A stretch of DNA of 27,937 nt from a virus. The DNA is taken from the IMG/VR virus record IMGVR_UViG_3300011116_000478, positions 1 to 27,937 of that record. One strand, written 5' to 3'. How positions within the stretch are numbered: position 1 is the stretch's first letter; each line of letters starts with the position of its first letter. Of this stretch, positions 7,617-14,884 are shown one piece after another. Below the pieces are notes generated by a model. The model searched no databases. It was not told where the DNA came from and worked only from the letters and a program-made list of their open reading frames with translations. The position numbers and the translations under genes were made by a program.

Positions 7617-7957
7617 GATTCTGTATCCTTTCGTAGTTTATTCTTTACTTCTTGAGTTTCTGGAAGAAGAGACTTTTCGCGCATAATCCATTCAGAGACT
7701 ACAAGGTAATCTTTACCAGGATCTGTTTCAGGAGAGGTGAAAGATTTAGATACTTGTGAGAAAGGGAACCAAGTAGTCAGTCCGTGATAGGGAACACCTT
7801 GGCAATCAGAGATTGAGAACTTAACTGCCTTAGCTGTCTCACCCATACGGGTACCATTGACTACAAGCTGTGAAGATTGTTTAGACATTGCTGGAATATC
7901 TTTCTTGATATATGGTTTATAGGCTAGGTTGTAATGAGTAGGATGCAGGAATGACAT
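7613..7957 (-). CDS. 114-aa hypothetical protein
   Basis: The central region (AVKFSISDCQGVPYHGLTTW, then FPFSQVSKSFTSPE) looks like a beta-rich domain followed by a helix, VVSEWIMREKSL. A basic, charged tail follows. The first ATG, at 7957, begins 1 nt after the previous stop region and has only a weak purine site. An internal ATG at residue 24 (MSKQSSQLVVNG) could be the true start and would leave a 91-aa protein. This kind of small domain recurs in phage early regions, but I cannot assign a function. Confidence 0.65.
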   Translation of the reverse strand: MSFLHPTHYNLAYKPYIKKDIPAMSKQSSQLVVNGTRMGETAKAVKFSISDCQGVPYHGLTTWFPFSQVSKSFTSPETDPGKDYLVVSEWIMREKSLLPETQEVKNKLRKDTES

Positions 7958-7958
7958 C

Positions 7959-8222
7959 TCAGAAATCTTTCAGAGTGAAAGAACAAACCCGAGTATATGT
8001 TAGAGTAAATGTGAGGATGGAATGTTTAGATCTATTAGCTAGTACAGATGCATAAGGTTCTATCTCTAACTTGTGTTCTATGTCCATCCACTTTTCTTTC
8101 TTAATCGCTTTCACGATTCTTCGATGCAACGCTCTCGGCGCAGACACAGACACTCCCACCTTAGCTGCTTCATCTCTGGGAAGAGCTTTAAGTTTCAGCC
8201 AAATGGGTTGATACATTCTCAT
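7959..8222 (-). CDS. 87-aa basic hypothetical protein
   Basis: A very basic protein. It begins MRMYQPIWLKLKALPRDEAA, followed by an Arg/Lys-rich helix (ALHRRIVKAIKKEKWMD) and a beta-like C-terminus rich in Thr and aromatic residues. The middle part suggests nucleic acid binding. No strong ribosome site lies before either possible start (ATG at residue 1 or 3), so the exact start is unsure. It follows a possible terminator hairpin and begins the small-gene run that leads to the nuclease. Function unknown. Confidence 0.6.
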   Translation of the reverse strand: MRMYQPIWLKLKALPRDEAAKVGVSVSAPRALHRRIVKAIKKEKWMDIEHKLEIEPYASVLANRSKHSILTFTLTYTRVCSFTLKDF

Positions 8223-8253
8223 AGTTATAGATTCTGATAGAAAATATATAAGT

Positions 8254-8284
8254 ATAAAAATTGAGCAGTTTTAAGTCATGCTCA
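8254..8284 (-). terminator. Possible intrinsic terminator after the 212-aa gene
   Basis: On the minus strand TGAGCA and TGCTCA form a 6-bp stem around an 11-nt loop, followed directly by ATTTTTATA. It lies about 60 nt after the stop of the 212-aa gene. The stem is short, so termination is probably partial, which would leave the genes downstream expressed at a lower level. Confidence 0.45.
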
Positions 8285-8340
8285 GGACTTAGACTTTATC
8301 AGGGAACCTACATTGAAGAGGCTATGAAAGGGAGTCTAGA

Positions 8341-8979
8341 TTACAGATTCGCAACCAACAGTTCTGTGTCATTCGCAGACAGATAACCATCAGCCTTACG
8401 AACCAACAGTTCAATAATATCTGTAAACTGTTCAGCGTTAGGTGAGTGTTCAACATACAAGGAGAGTTGTTCCTTCAGCTTACCCAGAACTTCCTTGTTA
8501 GTCTTAACTTGTGCGAACTTCTTCAGATACACAACCGTTGCATTACCAACTTGTTCAGCAGTCTTGTTAGTAACTCCAGGCATCACAGCAATATAATCTG
8601 CTGCAAAGGCTGCCCACAATTCTTCAGAGATTGCAGAAGCGCGGCGATCTTCCCGAGGTTGATTAGCAATTGCTTCCCAAGAATACTTAGTTGCATTTGC
8701 ATCATAGAAGGCTTGGTTGAAAGACTCGTTATCGCCAACATCACCTGCAAGTGCTGAACGAATAACATCATAGATTGCATCTTGCAACAGTTCCAGACCC
8801 TTACCACCTTTTTCCAGAATGGTAACGATACCTTCAACTGATGGAACAAATGCTTTCAATTCAACATCAGCACGCTTTGTACCCAGCTTATCTTTCTTGA
8901 AACGGAACTTGAAATCCTTTTGATCCACAGTTTGGTCGAAAGAAGGATTGATTGCTTGGGTTGTAGAAGATTCAGTCAT
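8341..8979 (-). CDS. 212-aa early protein, first gene after a strong promoter
   Basis: Unknown protein placed first in a transcription unit with a consensus-like promoter and followed by a possible terminator, so probably abundant early in infection. It is helical and acidic overall, with an N-terminal charged beta-like part (DFKFRFKKDKLGTKRADVEL). The open frame begins at a GTG at 8997, but the ATG at 8979 (MTESSTTQAI) has AAGGA 9 nt upstream. Several blocks in the same order resemble the 219-aa protein at 15270-15929: a VP motif, an IVRS-like helix, a (S/T)(E/K)EL helix and a final long helix. The two may be distant paralogues. No catalytic motif is seen; a DNA-binding or host-takeover role is possible but unproven. 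Confidence 0.75.
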   Translation of the reverse strand: MTESSTTQAINPSFDQTVDQKDFKFRFKKDKLGTKRADVELKAFVPSVEGIVTILEKGGKGLELLQDAIYDVIRSALAGDVGDNESFNQAFYDANATKYSWEAIANQPREDRRASAISEELWAAFAADYIAVMPGVTNKTAEQVGNATVVYLKKFAQVKTNKEVLGKLKEQLSLYVEHSPNAEQFTDIIELLVRKADGYLSANDTELLVANL

Positions 8980-9065
8980 GAGAGATTTTCCTTGCACATT
9001 TAAGTGCTTTAAGATTGTTGGTTAGGTGAGAATTTTCGGGGCAGATTTCTCAACTGCTGAAGGGG

Positions 9066-9094
9066 AGTGTATCAGAGGCCGGGAACCGTGTCAA
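9066..9094 (-). promoter_or_regulatory. Sigma-70-like promoter
   Basis: On the minus strand a perfect TTGACA (9089-9094) is separated by 17 nt from TACACT (9066-9071), which matches TATAAT at 4 of 6 positions. Spacing is ideal. It stands in the gap between the helicase gene and the 212-aa gene, about 87 nt before that gene's ATG, and would drive the whole replication block to the left edge. Confidence 0.85.
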
Positions 9095-9110
9095 GCCCTG
9101 ATCGATAGTT

Positions 9111-10802
9111 TTATTTAGATCCTCTTGTTAGGAATGAATAGTCTTTACCTTCTTCTAATTTACCCTGGAATTGCAAGGCTTTCTCCTGAAGTGTGTTACC
9201 TTTAATTCTTTGAGATAGAATCCCACCAACAAACATCTCAGGTTCACCAATAACATATAACTCTTCGCGCGCACGAGTTACAGCGGTATAGATAAGTTCC
9301 CGAGACATCATAGTATTATGGGACTGATGAGTTACGAAGAACACTTTGCGAAATTCCGAGCCCTGGCTGCGATGAACGGTTAATACGTACCCTAGATTTA
9401 AGGTATTGATATCTGCCGCCTTATCTACTTTAACTGTTACACCTGAATCTAGCATCTGGATTGTAAGAACATGGGATGCTTGACGAACACGATCCCCGGA
9501 TTCTGAGCTAGAAACCTGGGAGAGAAGAAAATCCATATCATCATCACTGACTGCGTCAACTCCGGGAGGTGTTGGATCATATCCCCAATAATCTAAAGAT
9601 TTCGAGGCGGGTAAAGGAGTTGCACCAGTGTAAGATGGATTAGGGTTAATCTCCAGGATTGTTGCATCTTCCTTATCATATAGAATCTTATCTCCAGGGG
9701 AAAGGTAATATTTGTTAAATCCTTCAATAATCTCATAGGTTGTGGCACCCCGTTTCTTAGAGAGATGATTGGCAAGGATTTTGTTAAGTTCATCTGTACC
9801 GAAAGATTTGTTAAAAGGGATAAGGATGATATCTTCTTCTGGATCATATAGAGCTTTCTCCTCTGCTTGAATAAAGAACATACCTGTTGTTTGGAGAGCA
9901 GTCTCAGGGGAAATCTTTTTCTTCCAGGGATGAATGGTGAGACCAGTACTATTCCAATCTTTTAGCTCTGTCGGAGGAATTGGATTACCAGAGAGAATTC
10001 TATGTGCCAAAGAAATAATAGGAGACTCCAATGCTTGACGGTAGACCTCGGTAAGTTCGACAACTGGAAGTTGGAGAAGTTTGAATCCTAAGATCGCTGG
10101 TCCGAATACTGGCGGGAGTTGTTGGATATCACCGAGAAAGATTTCCTGCGGATTATGTGGAGTAGCATCTTGTACTTCCTTGTAAAGATCAGTTCCAATC
10201 ATAGATGACTCTTCAAATATGATTGTATGGATTGATGAGGGTAGAGGATTAGAAGAATTCCGGGCAGGTTCAAAGGACATCTTAGTTTTTGTATCCCCTG
10301 TGATCGGATCAATAACTTCTGTATATACAGGTTGGTATTCTAGAAGTTTATGGATTGTTATGCAATTGTTTTGTAGATCTGTTGGCATATTCCGGCGGAT
10401 ATTAGCAACTGCGCGGCGAGTATATGCAACAATGACGATTCCTGGGGAAGATTGTGGAAGATATTTATGTCCTTCAGGAGATAAGATTCCAGCGCGGCCA
10501 GATTGGATAAGGGAAGAAACCACTGCCTTTTGGGAAGTTGTTTTACCCGTACCGGCCGCACCGATTAGGACACAGGATCTACCTTCGGTAGCTAAAGAAA
10601 CAAATTCTAGTTGTTTAGAATTCAGGGTGATTAGATTGCCATATTTGTCATAGATATGACCTTTGTCCGGGGCAGGTTCCTGAGTTGTTACGGTCGGTTC
10701 ATCTTTGAGAACAATTGAAGGATTAGATCCTAAGATCTTAGATTCTTGGGAAGCTCGGATCTTATCTCGAAGCGCTGCAAGTTTTGAGATTGGTAGAGTC
10801 AT
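9111..10802 (-). CDS. SF1 DNA helicase, RecD/Dda-like
   Basis: A 563-aa superfamily 1B helicase, predicted to move 5'-3' on ssDNA and unwind duplex during replication or recombination. Motif I (Walker A) is GAAGTGKTT at residues 81-89. Motif II is IIFEESSM (E197, E198 in place of the usual DEAS). Motif III is GDIQQLPP at 224-231, motif IV has EVYRQ at about 252-256, motif V is VHRSQGSEF at about 476-484, and motif VI is TAVTRAREELYVIG at about 506. The first 60 residues are a charged, poorly conserved extension. The start overlaps the stop of a 44-aa membrane protein gene (ATGA-like) and has GAGA a few nt upstream. Motif order leaves little doubt about the class. Confidence 0.93.
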   Translation of the reverse strand: MTLPISKLAALRDKIRASQESKILGSNPSIVLKDEPTVTTQEPAPDKGHIYDKYGNLITLNSKQLEFVSLATEGRSCVLIGAAGTGKTTSQKAVVSSLIQSGRAGILSPEGHKYLPQSSPGIVIVAYTRRAVANIRRNMPTDLQNNCITIHKLLEYQPVYTEVIDPITGDTKTKMSFEPARNSSNPLPSSIHTIIFEESSMIGTDLYKEVQDATPHNPQEIFLGDIQQLPPVFGPAILGFKLLQLPVVELTEVYRQALESPIISLAHRILSGNPIPPTELKDWNSTGLTIHPWKKKISPETALQTTGMFFIQAEEKALYDPEEDIILIPFNKSFGTDELNKILANHLSKKRGATTYEIIEGFNKYYLSPGDKILYDKEDATILEINPNPSYTGATPLPASKSLDYWGYDPTPPGVDAVSDDDMDFLLSQVSSSESGDRVRQASHVLTIQMLDSGVTVKVDKAADINTLNLGYVLTVHRSQGSEFRKVFFVTHQSHNTMMSRELIYTAVTRAREELYVIGEPEMFVGGILSQRIKGNTLQEKALQFQGKLEEGKDYSFLTRGSK

Positions 10803-10933
10803 TTGATTCTCGATTCAATATTATATATAATCGCATGGATTACTGCAATTATGACCACACTCCATAACCAATTATCAGGGTAGGTTTTAGATAATAGGAA
10901 GCCTATAATGAAGAACAGAAAAGTATCAGACAT
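10799..10933 (-). CDS. 44-aa membrane protein
   Basis: A tiny gene starting MSDTFLFFIIGFLL. Two hydrophobic segments are visible, at about residues 4-14 and 22-38 (WLWSVVIIAVIHAIIY), separated by KTYPDN and followed by a basic tail ESRIK. This fits a two-pass or hairpin membrane protein. AAGG lies 9 nt before the ATG and overlaps the stop of the gene before it; its own stop overlaps the helicase start. It is holin-like in size, but the early location argues against lysis; membrane anchoring of replication or an exclusion role is possible. Confidence 0.65.
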   Translation of the reverse strand: MSDTFLFFIIGFLLSKTYPDNWLWSVVIIAVIHAIIYNIESRIK

Positions 10934-10944
10934 AGTAGGTAACC

Positions 10945-11271
10945 TTAATAAACAGATGTGAGAGGTAAAGCTCTTACAAGTGCATATCCTTCTTTATGAT
11001 CCTTATGGCATCTGAAGGAGATTGCAATTTTAGATGCTGAGAAGATACGGTCAATATCCCCTCTGTAAAAGAGAATCTGATACGTTGTTCCATTGTGGAA
11101 TACTCGCCCGGATTGGTTATAATATAGGCGAGAGAAATAATCTATATTCCAATGGTGGAGATAGTAAGATGAGAGGTCAGGGATAAGGTCAGGGGGAATT
11201 TCCCAGCAAGATGTTAAGAGAAGGGATAATGCTTTATCTTTCGGAAATGGGGCAGATCTTGGATCAGACAT
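10945..11271 (-). CDS. 108-aa hypothetical protein
   Basis: Chosen start is the ATG at 11271 (MSDPRSAPFPKDKALS), which has GGAG 7 nt upstream inside the end of the previous gene; the frame extends 14 codons further, to 11313, without support. The protein has many aromatic residues in the middle (SSYYLHHWNIDYFSRLYYN) and a beta-like second half (TTYQILFYRGDIDRIF). A CHKDHKEG segment near the end could bind metal but is not a known motif. Its stop is followed at once by the ribosome site of the 44-aa membrane protein. Function unknown. Confidence 0.65.
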   Translation of the reverse strand: MSDPRSAPFPKDKALSLLLTSCWEIPPDLIPDLSSYYLHHWNIDYFSRLYYNQSGRVFHNGTTYQILFYRGDIDRIFSASKIAISFRCHKDHKEGYALVRALPLTSVY

Positions 11272-12274
11272 TTGATTCTCCTTCTTGATTCCGGGTTCCT
11301 GCTTTCTGTGCAAGCTGATATCTTAGCCGGGCTTTCATATATAAGAACTTGGTTGGATATTGTTCAGGTCTAGGTTCAGATTCTGGTGCTGAATCAATCA
11401 TACCTTTAAGATTCGCATCTTCTACTGTGTCGGAAGCACCAAGGATTGTATAAGTACTCTTGGAGATATCTAGATCACCTAAACCAAGGAAATTCTTTTG
11501 TCTTTCTAGGGAGTGTCTGAGAACTTTGAATAGTTTATCTGAGAAGATAGATCCATATGGGATATGTTCTTCACAATGTTCCAGGAGTTCTTCAAGATCT
11601 CTACGTCTTATGGAGAATATTGATTCTTCTTTAGTTGCCCGGATTATGAGAGATTTCCAATAGTTTGCACAAGTATCTGTATGGCCAGTGAAAGGATTGA
11701 TTAGGGAGAATGTGGGGAAAGATCCTGCAACTGATGCCCAATCTGATAGTTGGATAGAATATGTTGATACATCTTTGTAAGAAGATTTAATCAGTCTTTC
11801 TAGTGCAGCTTCGCGGGATATCAGTTTTTGAGATTCATTAGCAGAGACATAACCATCAAGATGATCTTTATACGCATCTTTCCAGTTTTGTATCCAGTAC
11901 TGTATGTTCTGGAGAGTTTTAGTTTCTGGGGAGATTACATATCTAGGGAATACTTGGGAAGGATTGATTACAGTATTTAGACGGAGAAGAGTTTTGGTTA
12001 GAGATTCCATATTAAGAGCAATGATGGAATCTGTTTCTGGAGTTCTAGTTGCTGCTACTCTGAACTCAACTAATTCAGATGATCGTAGGAGGGCGAGAAA
12101 AAGTAGGTAAGAGTCGGTGGATGTTAGTTCACCTGCGGACCATTTAGAAAGATATGGGAGAAGTTTCTTCTGAGGGACTGAGAATATAGGATGGTAAGAT
12201 TCTCTAGAATATAGAGATCCAGGGAAATGTTCACAAGTGAACTCTAGAGATGAATAGGCACATAAGATTTTCAT
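11264..12274 (-). CDS. 336-aa hypothetical protein
   Basis: The largest unrecognised protein in the early block. It starts at the ATG at 12274 (MKILCAYSSLEFTCEHFPG), with AAGGA 8 nt upstream; the frame extends 11 codons further, to a TTG that lacks a ribosome site. The N-terminal 60 residues hold several aromatic, Cys and His residues. A long helical region follows, with WIQNWKDAYKDHLDGYV near residue 130 and REAALERLIKSSYKDVS near 160, then RRRDLEELLEHCEEHIPYG around 225. The C-terminus is charged. No Walker or nuclease motif is visible. The position just ahead of the helicase suggests a loader or partner, which is only inference. Confidence 0.7.
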   Translation of the reverse strand: MKILCAYSSLEFTCEHFPGSLYSRESYHPIFSVPQKKLLPYLSKWSAGELTSTDSYLLFLALLRSSELVEFRVAATRTPETDSIIALNMESLTKTLLRLNTVINPSQVFPRYVISPETKTLQNIQYWIQNWKDAYKDHLDGYVSANESQKLISREAALERLIKSSYKDVSTYSIQLSDWASVAGSFPTFSLINPFTGHTDTCANYWKSLIIRATKEESIFSIRRRDLEELLEHCEEHIPYGSIFSDKLFKVLRHSLERQKNFLGLGDLDISKSTYTILGASDTVEDANLKGMIDSAPESEPRPEQYPTKFLYMKARLRYQLAQKAGTRNQEGESNV

Positions 12275-12303
12275 GATTAGATTCCTTGGCAAAGCCAATA
12301 GTT

Positions 12304-12474
12304 TCAAGAGAGGTTTCTGATAAAAAGATCTTCAATATTTGTATATAGCAGATCATCCTCTGAGTATCCCACATTAAACATATCTAAATATGCAGGGAAG
12401 TAATAATATTTAGGGCACTCTGTTAGATAGGAGATGTAAATAATATTACAATATATCACATAGATGTCAGGCAT
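12304..12474 (-). CDS. 56-aa MPDIY-family protein, copy A
   Basis: Begins MPDIYVIYCNIIYISYL and continues with TECPKYYYF. The first 25 residues closely match the 58-aa protein at 12555-12731 (identical MPDIY start, IYC, then ECP and YY), and the first 8 match the protein at 13510-13665. The N-terminus is hydrophobic and aromatic; the C-terminus is acidic (YSEDDLLYTNIEDLF). Its end lies within the leader of the 336-aa gene. The ribosome site (TAAGAATCTATC) is weak, and the 80 nt before it can fold into a 9-bp stem. The copies support each other as real genes. Function unknown. Confidence 0.6.
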   Translation of the reverse strand: MPDIYVIYCNIIYISYLTECPKYYYFPAYLDMFNVGYSEDDLLYTNIEDLFIRNLS

Positions 12475-12513
12475 GATAGATTCTTAGGTAGTTTCAAAGG
12501 GCTGATACAGCCG

Positions 12514-12547
12514 GTAAAGGATCTCGGATAGAATCAAAATCCTTTAC
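12514..12547. repeat. 9-bp inverted repeat upstream of copy A
   Basis: GTAAAGGAT at 12514-12522 and ATCCTTTAC at 12539-12547 are perfect complements around a 16-nt loop. A second small stem, GGCTG/CAGCC, lies beside it at 12500-12512. Both sit in the roughly 80-nt gap between two MPDIY genes and could fold in the mRNA leader. Whether they act as an attenuator or a processing site cannot be told. Confidence 0.5.
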
Positions 12548-12554
12548 AGAAGTA

Positions 12555-12731
12555 TCAGTGAAATGTCATGTTACAGCAAAGGGCTTCTTTGAAAGAAATA
12601 TGATATGGAACATAATCTAGTGGAGATTCTAACTCATGGTACATTGTATCAGAGTTATAGTAATGTATAGGGCATTCTTGGAGATCTGATACAAATATGA
12701 GAGTGCAGTATATAAGATAAATATCTGGCAT
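12555..12731 (-). CDS. 58-aa MPDIY-family protein, copy B
   Basis: Begins MPDIYLIYCTLIFVSDL, then QECPIHYYN; clearly related to copy A (12304-12474) and, by its first 8 residues, to copy C (13510-13665). The open frame continues 21 codons upstream, to 12794, but the paralogue alignment and a GGAG site 6-7 nt before this ATG fix the start at 12731. The C-terminal half differs from copy A and ends in EALCCNMTFH. The hydrophobic first 17 residues could be a short membrane-associated helix or a buried beta strand. Function unknown. Confidence 0.7.
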   Translation of the reverse strand: MPDIYLIYCTLIFVSDLQECPIHYYNSDTMYHELESPLDYVPYHISFKEALCCNMTFH

Positions 12732-12732
12732 A

Positions 12733-12930
12733 TCATGCTCCAAAGATTGATATAAAGATTCTGGAAAAGATATCTGTACCTTCAGGAGAATCAAGATATT
12801 GTCCGAACGCTAGTACTCCTAAGATGATACATAGGTCACAGAGTAGGAGAAGGAATCTTAGAGTGTATATGATTGATTGGCGGATCATATCTTTTCTGGC
12901 TAAGGATGGGGAGTATGTGTAGCGTGTCAT
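12733..12930 (-). CDS. 65-aa membrane protein
   Basis: A small protein with a basic, polar N-terminus (MTRYTYSPSLARKDMIRQS), one long hydrophobic segment at about residues 20-43 (YTLRFLLLLCDLCIILGVLAF) and a second weak hydrophobic patch at the end (IFISIFGA). The positive charges before the first segment suggest the N-terminus stays inside. AAGGA precedes the ATG, and the start overlaps the previous stop by 1 nt (TAATG). The ribosome site of copy B of the MPDIY family overlaps its own stop, so the two are coupled. Function unknown. Confidence 0.65.
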   Translation of the reverse strand: MTRYTYSPSLARKDMIRQSIIYTLRFLLLLCDLCIILGVLAFGQYLDSPEGTDIFSRIFISIFGA

Positions 12931-13304
12931 TATATATCCTTTGAAAATAGTTTCATTTCATACTCTGCATCTTCTTGAGGATTCAACAGATCATTTTGAT
13001 ATCCGTATTCTAGAGCCTTATCTCTTTCCTCTTTTGTCATACCAACACCATTAGATTGTGCGCGGTACTTGTGATAAAGCATCTCAGGGGTTAGGATGGG
13101 TTCTGGAGATGGAGAGAATCCTAGATTATCAGCTAAGGTAGGTTTCAGAGTGATATTCGCTACTCTATGTTCTGCCTTGATATCTGAGATGAATTTACCT
13201 AGATATCTGTGTAAGGCAAAAGTATTAGATCCCGCTGGAAGGAATTTGTATAGCATCTCTAACTCAGGGAGCGTGAAATAAGGTCTGTATTTTTTAGTGC
13301 TCAT
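12930..13304 (-). CDS. 124-aa hypothetical protein
   Basis: A charged soluble protein starting MSTKKYRPYFTLPELEMLYK. The N-terminal half is helical; a proline-rich linker (SPSPEPILTPEMLYHK) divides it from a C-terminal acidic part rich in Glu, Asp and Lys (MTKEERDKALEYGYQNDLL). Its stop overlaps the next start by 1 nt. The GGAG ribosome site before the ATG is clear. I recognise no family and see no catalytic residues. Confidence 0.7.
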   Translation of the reverse strand: MSTKKYRPYFTLPELEMLYKFLPAGSNTFALHRYLGKFISDIKAEHRVANITLKPTLADNLGFSPSPEPILTPEMLYHKYRAQSNGVGMTKEERDKALEYGYQNDLLNPQEDAEYEMKLFSKDI

Positions 13305-13319
13305 GGTGATGTGATCTCC

Positions 13320-13523
13320 TTATGATGGTAGATCTAAAGAAGATTGATAGATCATCTCGGATGCAAGGGAAGATCCTACCATATCTATTAAGAATTGTTT
13401 AATCAATCGGTAAGAGTCAGATATATTTGCGGGGGAATCTTCTGATATCTCTTGTTCTATCTCAGCGAGGATAAGCGAAAGAGTGGAAGGAGATAAGAGA
13501 TCTAGAATATCAGGATGGATCAT
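13320..13523 (-). CDS. 67-aa hypothetical protein
   Basis: A small acidic, helical protein starting MIHPDILDLLSPSTLS, with AAGGA 7 nt before the ATG. Heptad-like spacing of Leu and Ile (LILAEIEQEI, then IKQFLIDMVG) suggests a coiled coil or a small helical bundle. The last 14 nt of the MPDIY copy C gene overlap its start in another frame. Function unknown. Confidence 0.65.
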   Translation of the reverse strand: MIHPDILDLLSPSTLSLILAEIEQEISEDSPANISDSYRLIKQFLIDMVGSSLASEMIYQSSLDLPS

Positions 13524-13665
13524 GATGATTCCTTCTTTCTATCAAAGAGCCAAGGACAAAAAGATTCCTATATAGGGAATCAGTATAACCAGATACCAGG
13601 GGATGATAAACAGGGATCTGATAATAAGATCTGGTTGAGTAATATATTAGGTATATATCAGGCAT
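13510..13665 (-). CDS. 51-aa MPDIY-family protein, copy C
   Basis: Begins MPDIYLIYYSTRSYY, sharing its first 8 residues with copy B (one change from copy A) but diverging afterwards into a Tyr- and Pro-containing middle and a basic tail (LIERRNHHDPS). A GGAG site lies about 11 nt before the ATG, which is longer than usual. The gene overlaps the next start by 14 nt. Without the paralogues this would be hard to call; the shared start makes it credible. Function unknown. Confidence 0.5.
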   Translation of the reverse strand: MPDIYLIYYSTRSYYQIPVYHPLVSGYTDSLYRNLFVLGSLIERRNHHDPS

Positions 13666-13671
13666 GATATG

Positions 13672-13875
13672 TTAATCTCCTGGCTCGATTTTAGGGAGAG
13701 GTCTATGTGAAATGAATTTTACAAGAGAATCAATACCTGATGCTTGATTTTGTATTGTTCTATGTGCAAGCATATTAGTATATCTCAGATCTACACCTGA
13801 TAATGTGGATGCAATCTGGGAAAGAATCTCTAATTGACCTTTAGAGATTATATAATGGTCATGAGGTAGGATCAT
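13672..13875 (-). CDS. 67-aa hypothetical protein
   Basis: A small soluble protein, starting MILPHDHYIISKGQLEILSQ, with GGAG 6 nt before the ATG and located 1 nt past the previous stop. The first half looks like a helix with regular Ile and Leu; the second half is basic (LVKFISHRPLPKIEPGD). No recognisable family. It is of the same size class as the gene at 13320-13523, but I see no clear sequence similarity between them. Confidence 0.65.
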   Translation of the reverse strand: MILPHDHYIISKGQLEILSQIASTLSGVDLRYTNMLAHRTIQNQASGIDSLVKFISHRPLPKIEPGD

Positions 13876-13876
13876 T

Positions 13877-14176
13877 TCAGTCTCCTAGGGATTCAAAATG
13901 TTTGATTGCAAGAATTAGCCAGATAATCCGGCGGACGTTTTGGAGTTCTTGTACTGGAACATTCCAATTCATTAGTTCTTCCTCTGTCCAAAATCCAACG
14001 CCGCTGATAGATATATCAAAGGAGGTTAGAATATCTTTCATCATTTGCTCATTCTTAGATTTGATTCCAGGAGTATCATATCTTGCAATATGACAAAGGA
14101 ACATTTCAGAATGTTTACAATTCTTAGATGACTCAAAAACTGCTTTGAGAAAATCTGATCTTTTCAGGTAGTGCAT
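13877..14176 (-). CDS. 99-aa hypothetical protein
   Basis: The open frame begins at 14260, but the ATG at 14176 (MHYLKRSDFLKAVFESS) has AGGAG 7 nt upstream and lies 1 nt after the DenV-like stop, so it is the likely start. The protein is mainly helical, with one Cys-His-containing stretch (NCKHSEMFLCHIARYD) at about residues 18-33 that could bind metal but lacks a known spacing. The C-terminus (RRIIWLILAIKHFESLGD) is a hydrophobic amphipathic helix. Function unknown. Confidence 0.65.
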   Translation of the reverse strand: MHYLKRSDFLKAVFESSKNCKHSEMFLCHIARYDTPGIKSKNEQMMKDILTSFDISISGVGFWTEEELMNWNVPVQELQNVRRIIWLILAIKHFESLGD

Positions 14177-14177
14177 T

Positions 14178-14609
14178 TTAGGCTCCTTTAAGGGAATGAT
14201 TGATCCAATAATCTGGAATAGGTCGATTAGTAAATCGAGGATTCGCCGGCATACGATCAATTATGCGGGAGATATTTAGAGAGATTTCGGCAGGTGTTGG
14301 CATGTAAAGATTTCGACAATCGTCAGGGAGTGAATCAAATGTTTTTGACCAATCCATGAAGGTGATATTAAAATTTCTATATAAAAGTTCTTTATATAAT
14401 TCTGAATGTCTGTAGAATAGATAAGGAATTCGGGAGACAAAGAATTTAATATGACCTGATCCTAAAGTATATTCCGTGGGTGCATCAGGATAGAAACTCT
14501 TCAATCTACCTGTTAGTACTCCGTTAGGAATCCTGATAAGTTCCCGATATTCTGCCATAAGATGCTTATCACATAACAGGGAAGGATCAATTAGGTTTAT
14601 ACGTGTCAT
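14178..14609 (-). CDS. denV: Pyrimidine-dimer DNA glycosylase, T4 endonuclease V-like
   Basis: The N-terminus, MTRINLIDPSLLCDKHLMAE, aligns residue for residue with T4 endonuclease V, including the catalytic Thr2 (N-terminal amine nucleophile after Met removal), Arg3, His16, Arg22 and the catalytic Glu23 in AEYREL. The later GSGHIKFFV segment at about residues 50-58 corresponds to GAGHVTFF in the T4 enzyme. At 143 residues it matches the family length. The enzyme cuts the glycosyl bond at UV-induced cyclobutane pyrimidine dimers and then nicks the abasic site. It is the second gene after the promoter at 14885-14913, so it is made early. GGAATATTCT precedes the start. Confidence 0.93.
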   Translation of the reverse strand: MTRINLIDPSLLCDKHLMAEYRELIRIPNGVLTGRLKSFYPDAPTEYTLGSGHIKFFVSRIPYLFYRHSELYKELLYRNFNITFMDWSKTFDSLPDDCRNLYMPTPAEISLNISRIIDRMPANPRFTNRPIPDYWINHSLKGA

Positions 14610-14623
14610 TAGAATATTCCTTT

Positions 14624-14821
14624 CTATCTAGAAGGGTGTAAGAAATTATAGGGAACTTCTACTAGTTCCCATCCTGTTTGCTCATGCGATTTAATTAGCC
14701 ATTTATAAGCATATTTTTTAGGGAATCTGTTCCATTTGTTAATAGCAGGATCAAGTGAGGCAGGAATCCTGATATCGCGTGTAGCTGGATATGCTGGATT
14801 GAATCTAAATTGTATGATCAT
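14624..14821 (-). CDS. 65-aa basic hypothetical protein
   Basis: First gene after the promoter at 14885-14913. It starts MIIQFRFNPAYPATRDIRIP and is rich in aromatic and basic residues, with a WNRFPKKYAYKWLIKSH core that suggests a small nucleic-acid-binding fold. The ribosome site is GAGAATCAA just before the ATG, the same sequence that precedes the helicase and other genes here. Function unknown; first position suggests early, strong expression, perhaps in host takeover. Confidence 0.7.
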   Translation of the reverse strand: MIIQFRFNPAYPATRDIRIPASLDPAINKWNRFPKKYAYKWLIKSHEQTGWELVEVPYNFLHPSR

Positions 14822-14884
14822 TTGATTCTCTTTTATGAAAGATTTAGAAATCTCATAACTAGACTTCTAGACTGCGGTCTGCCT

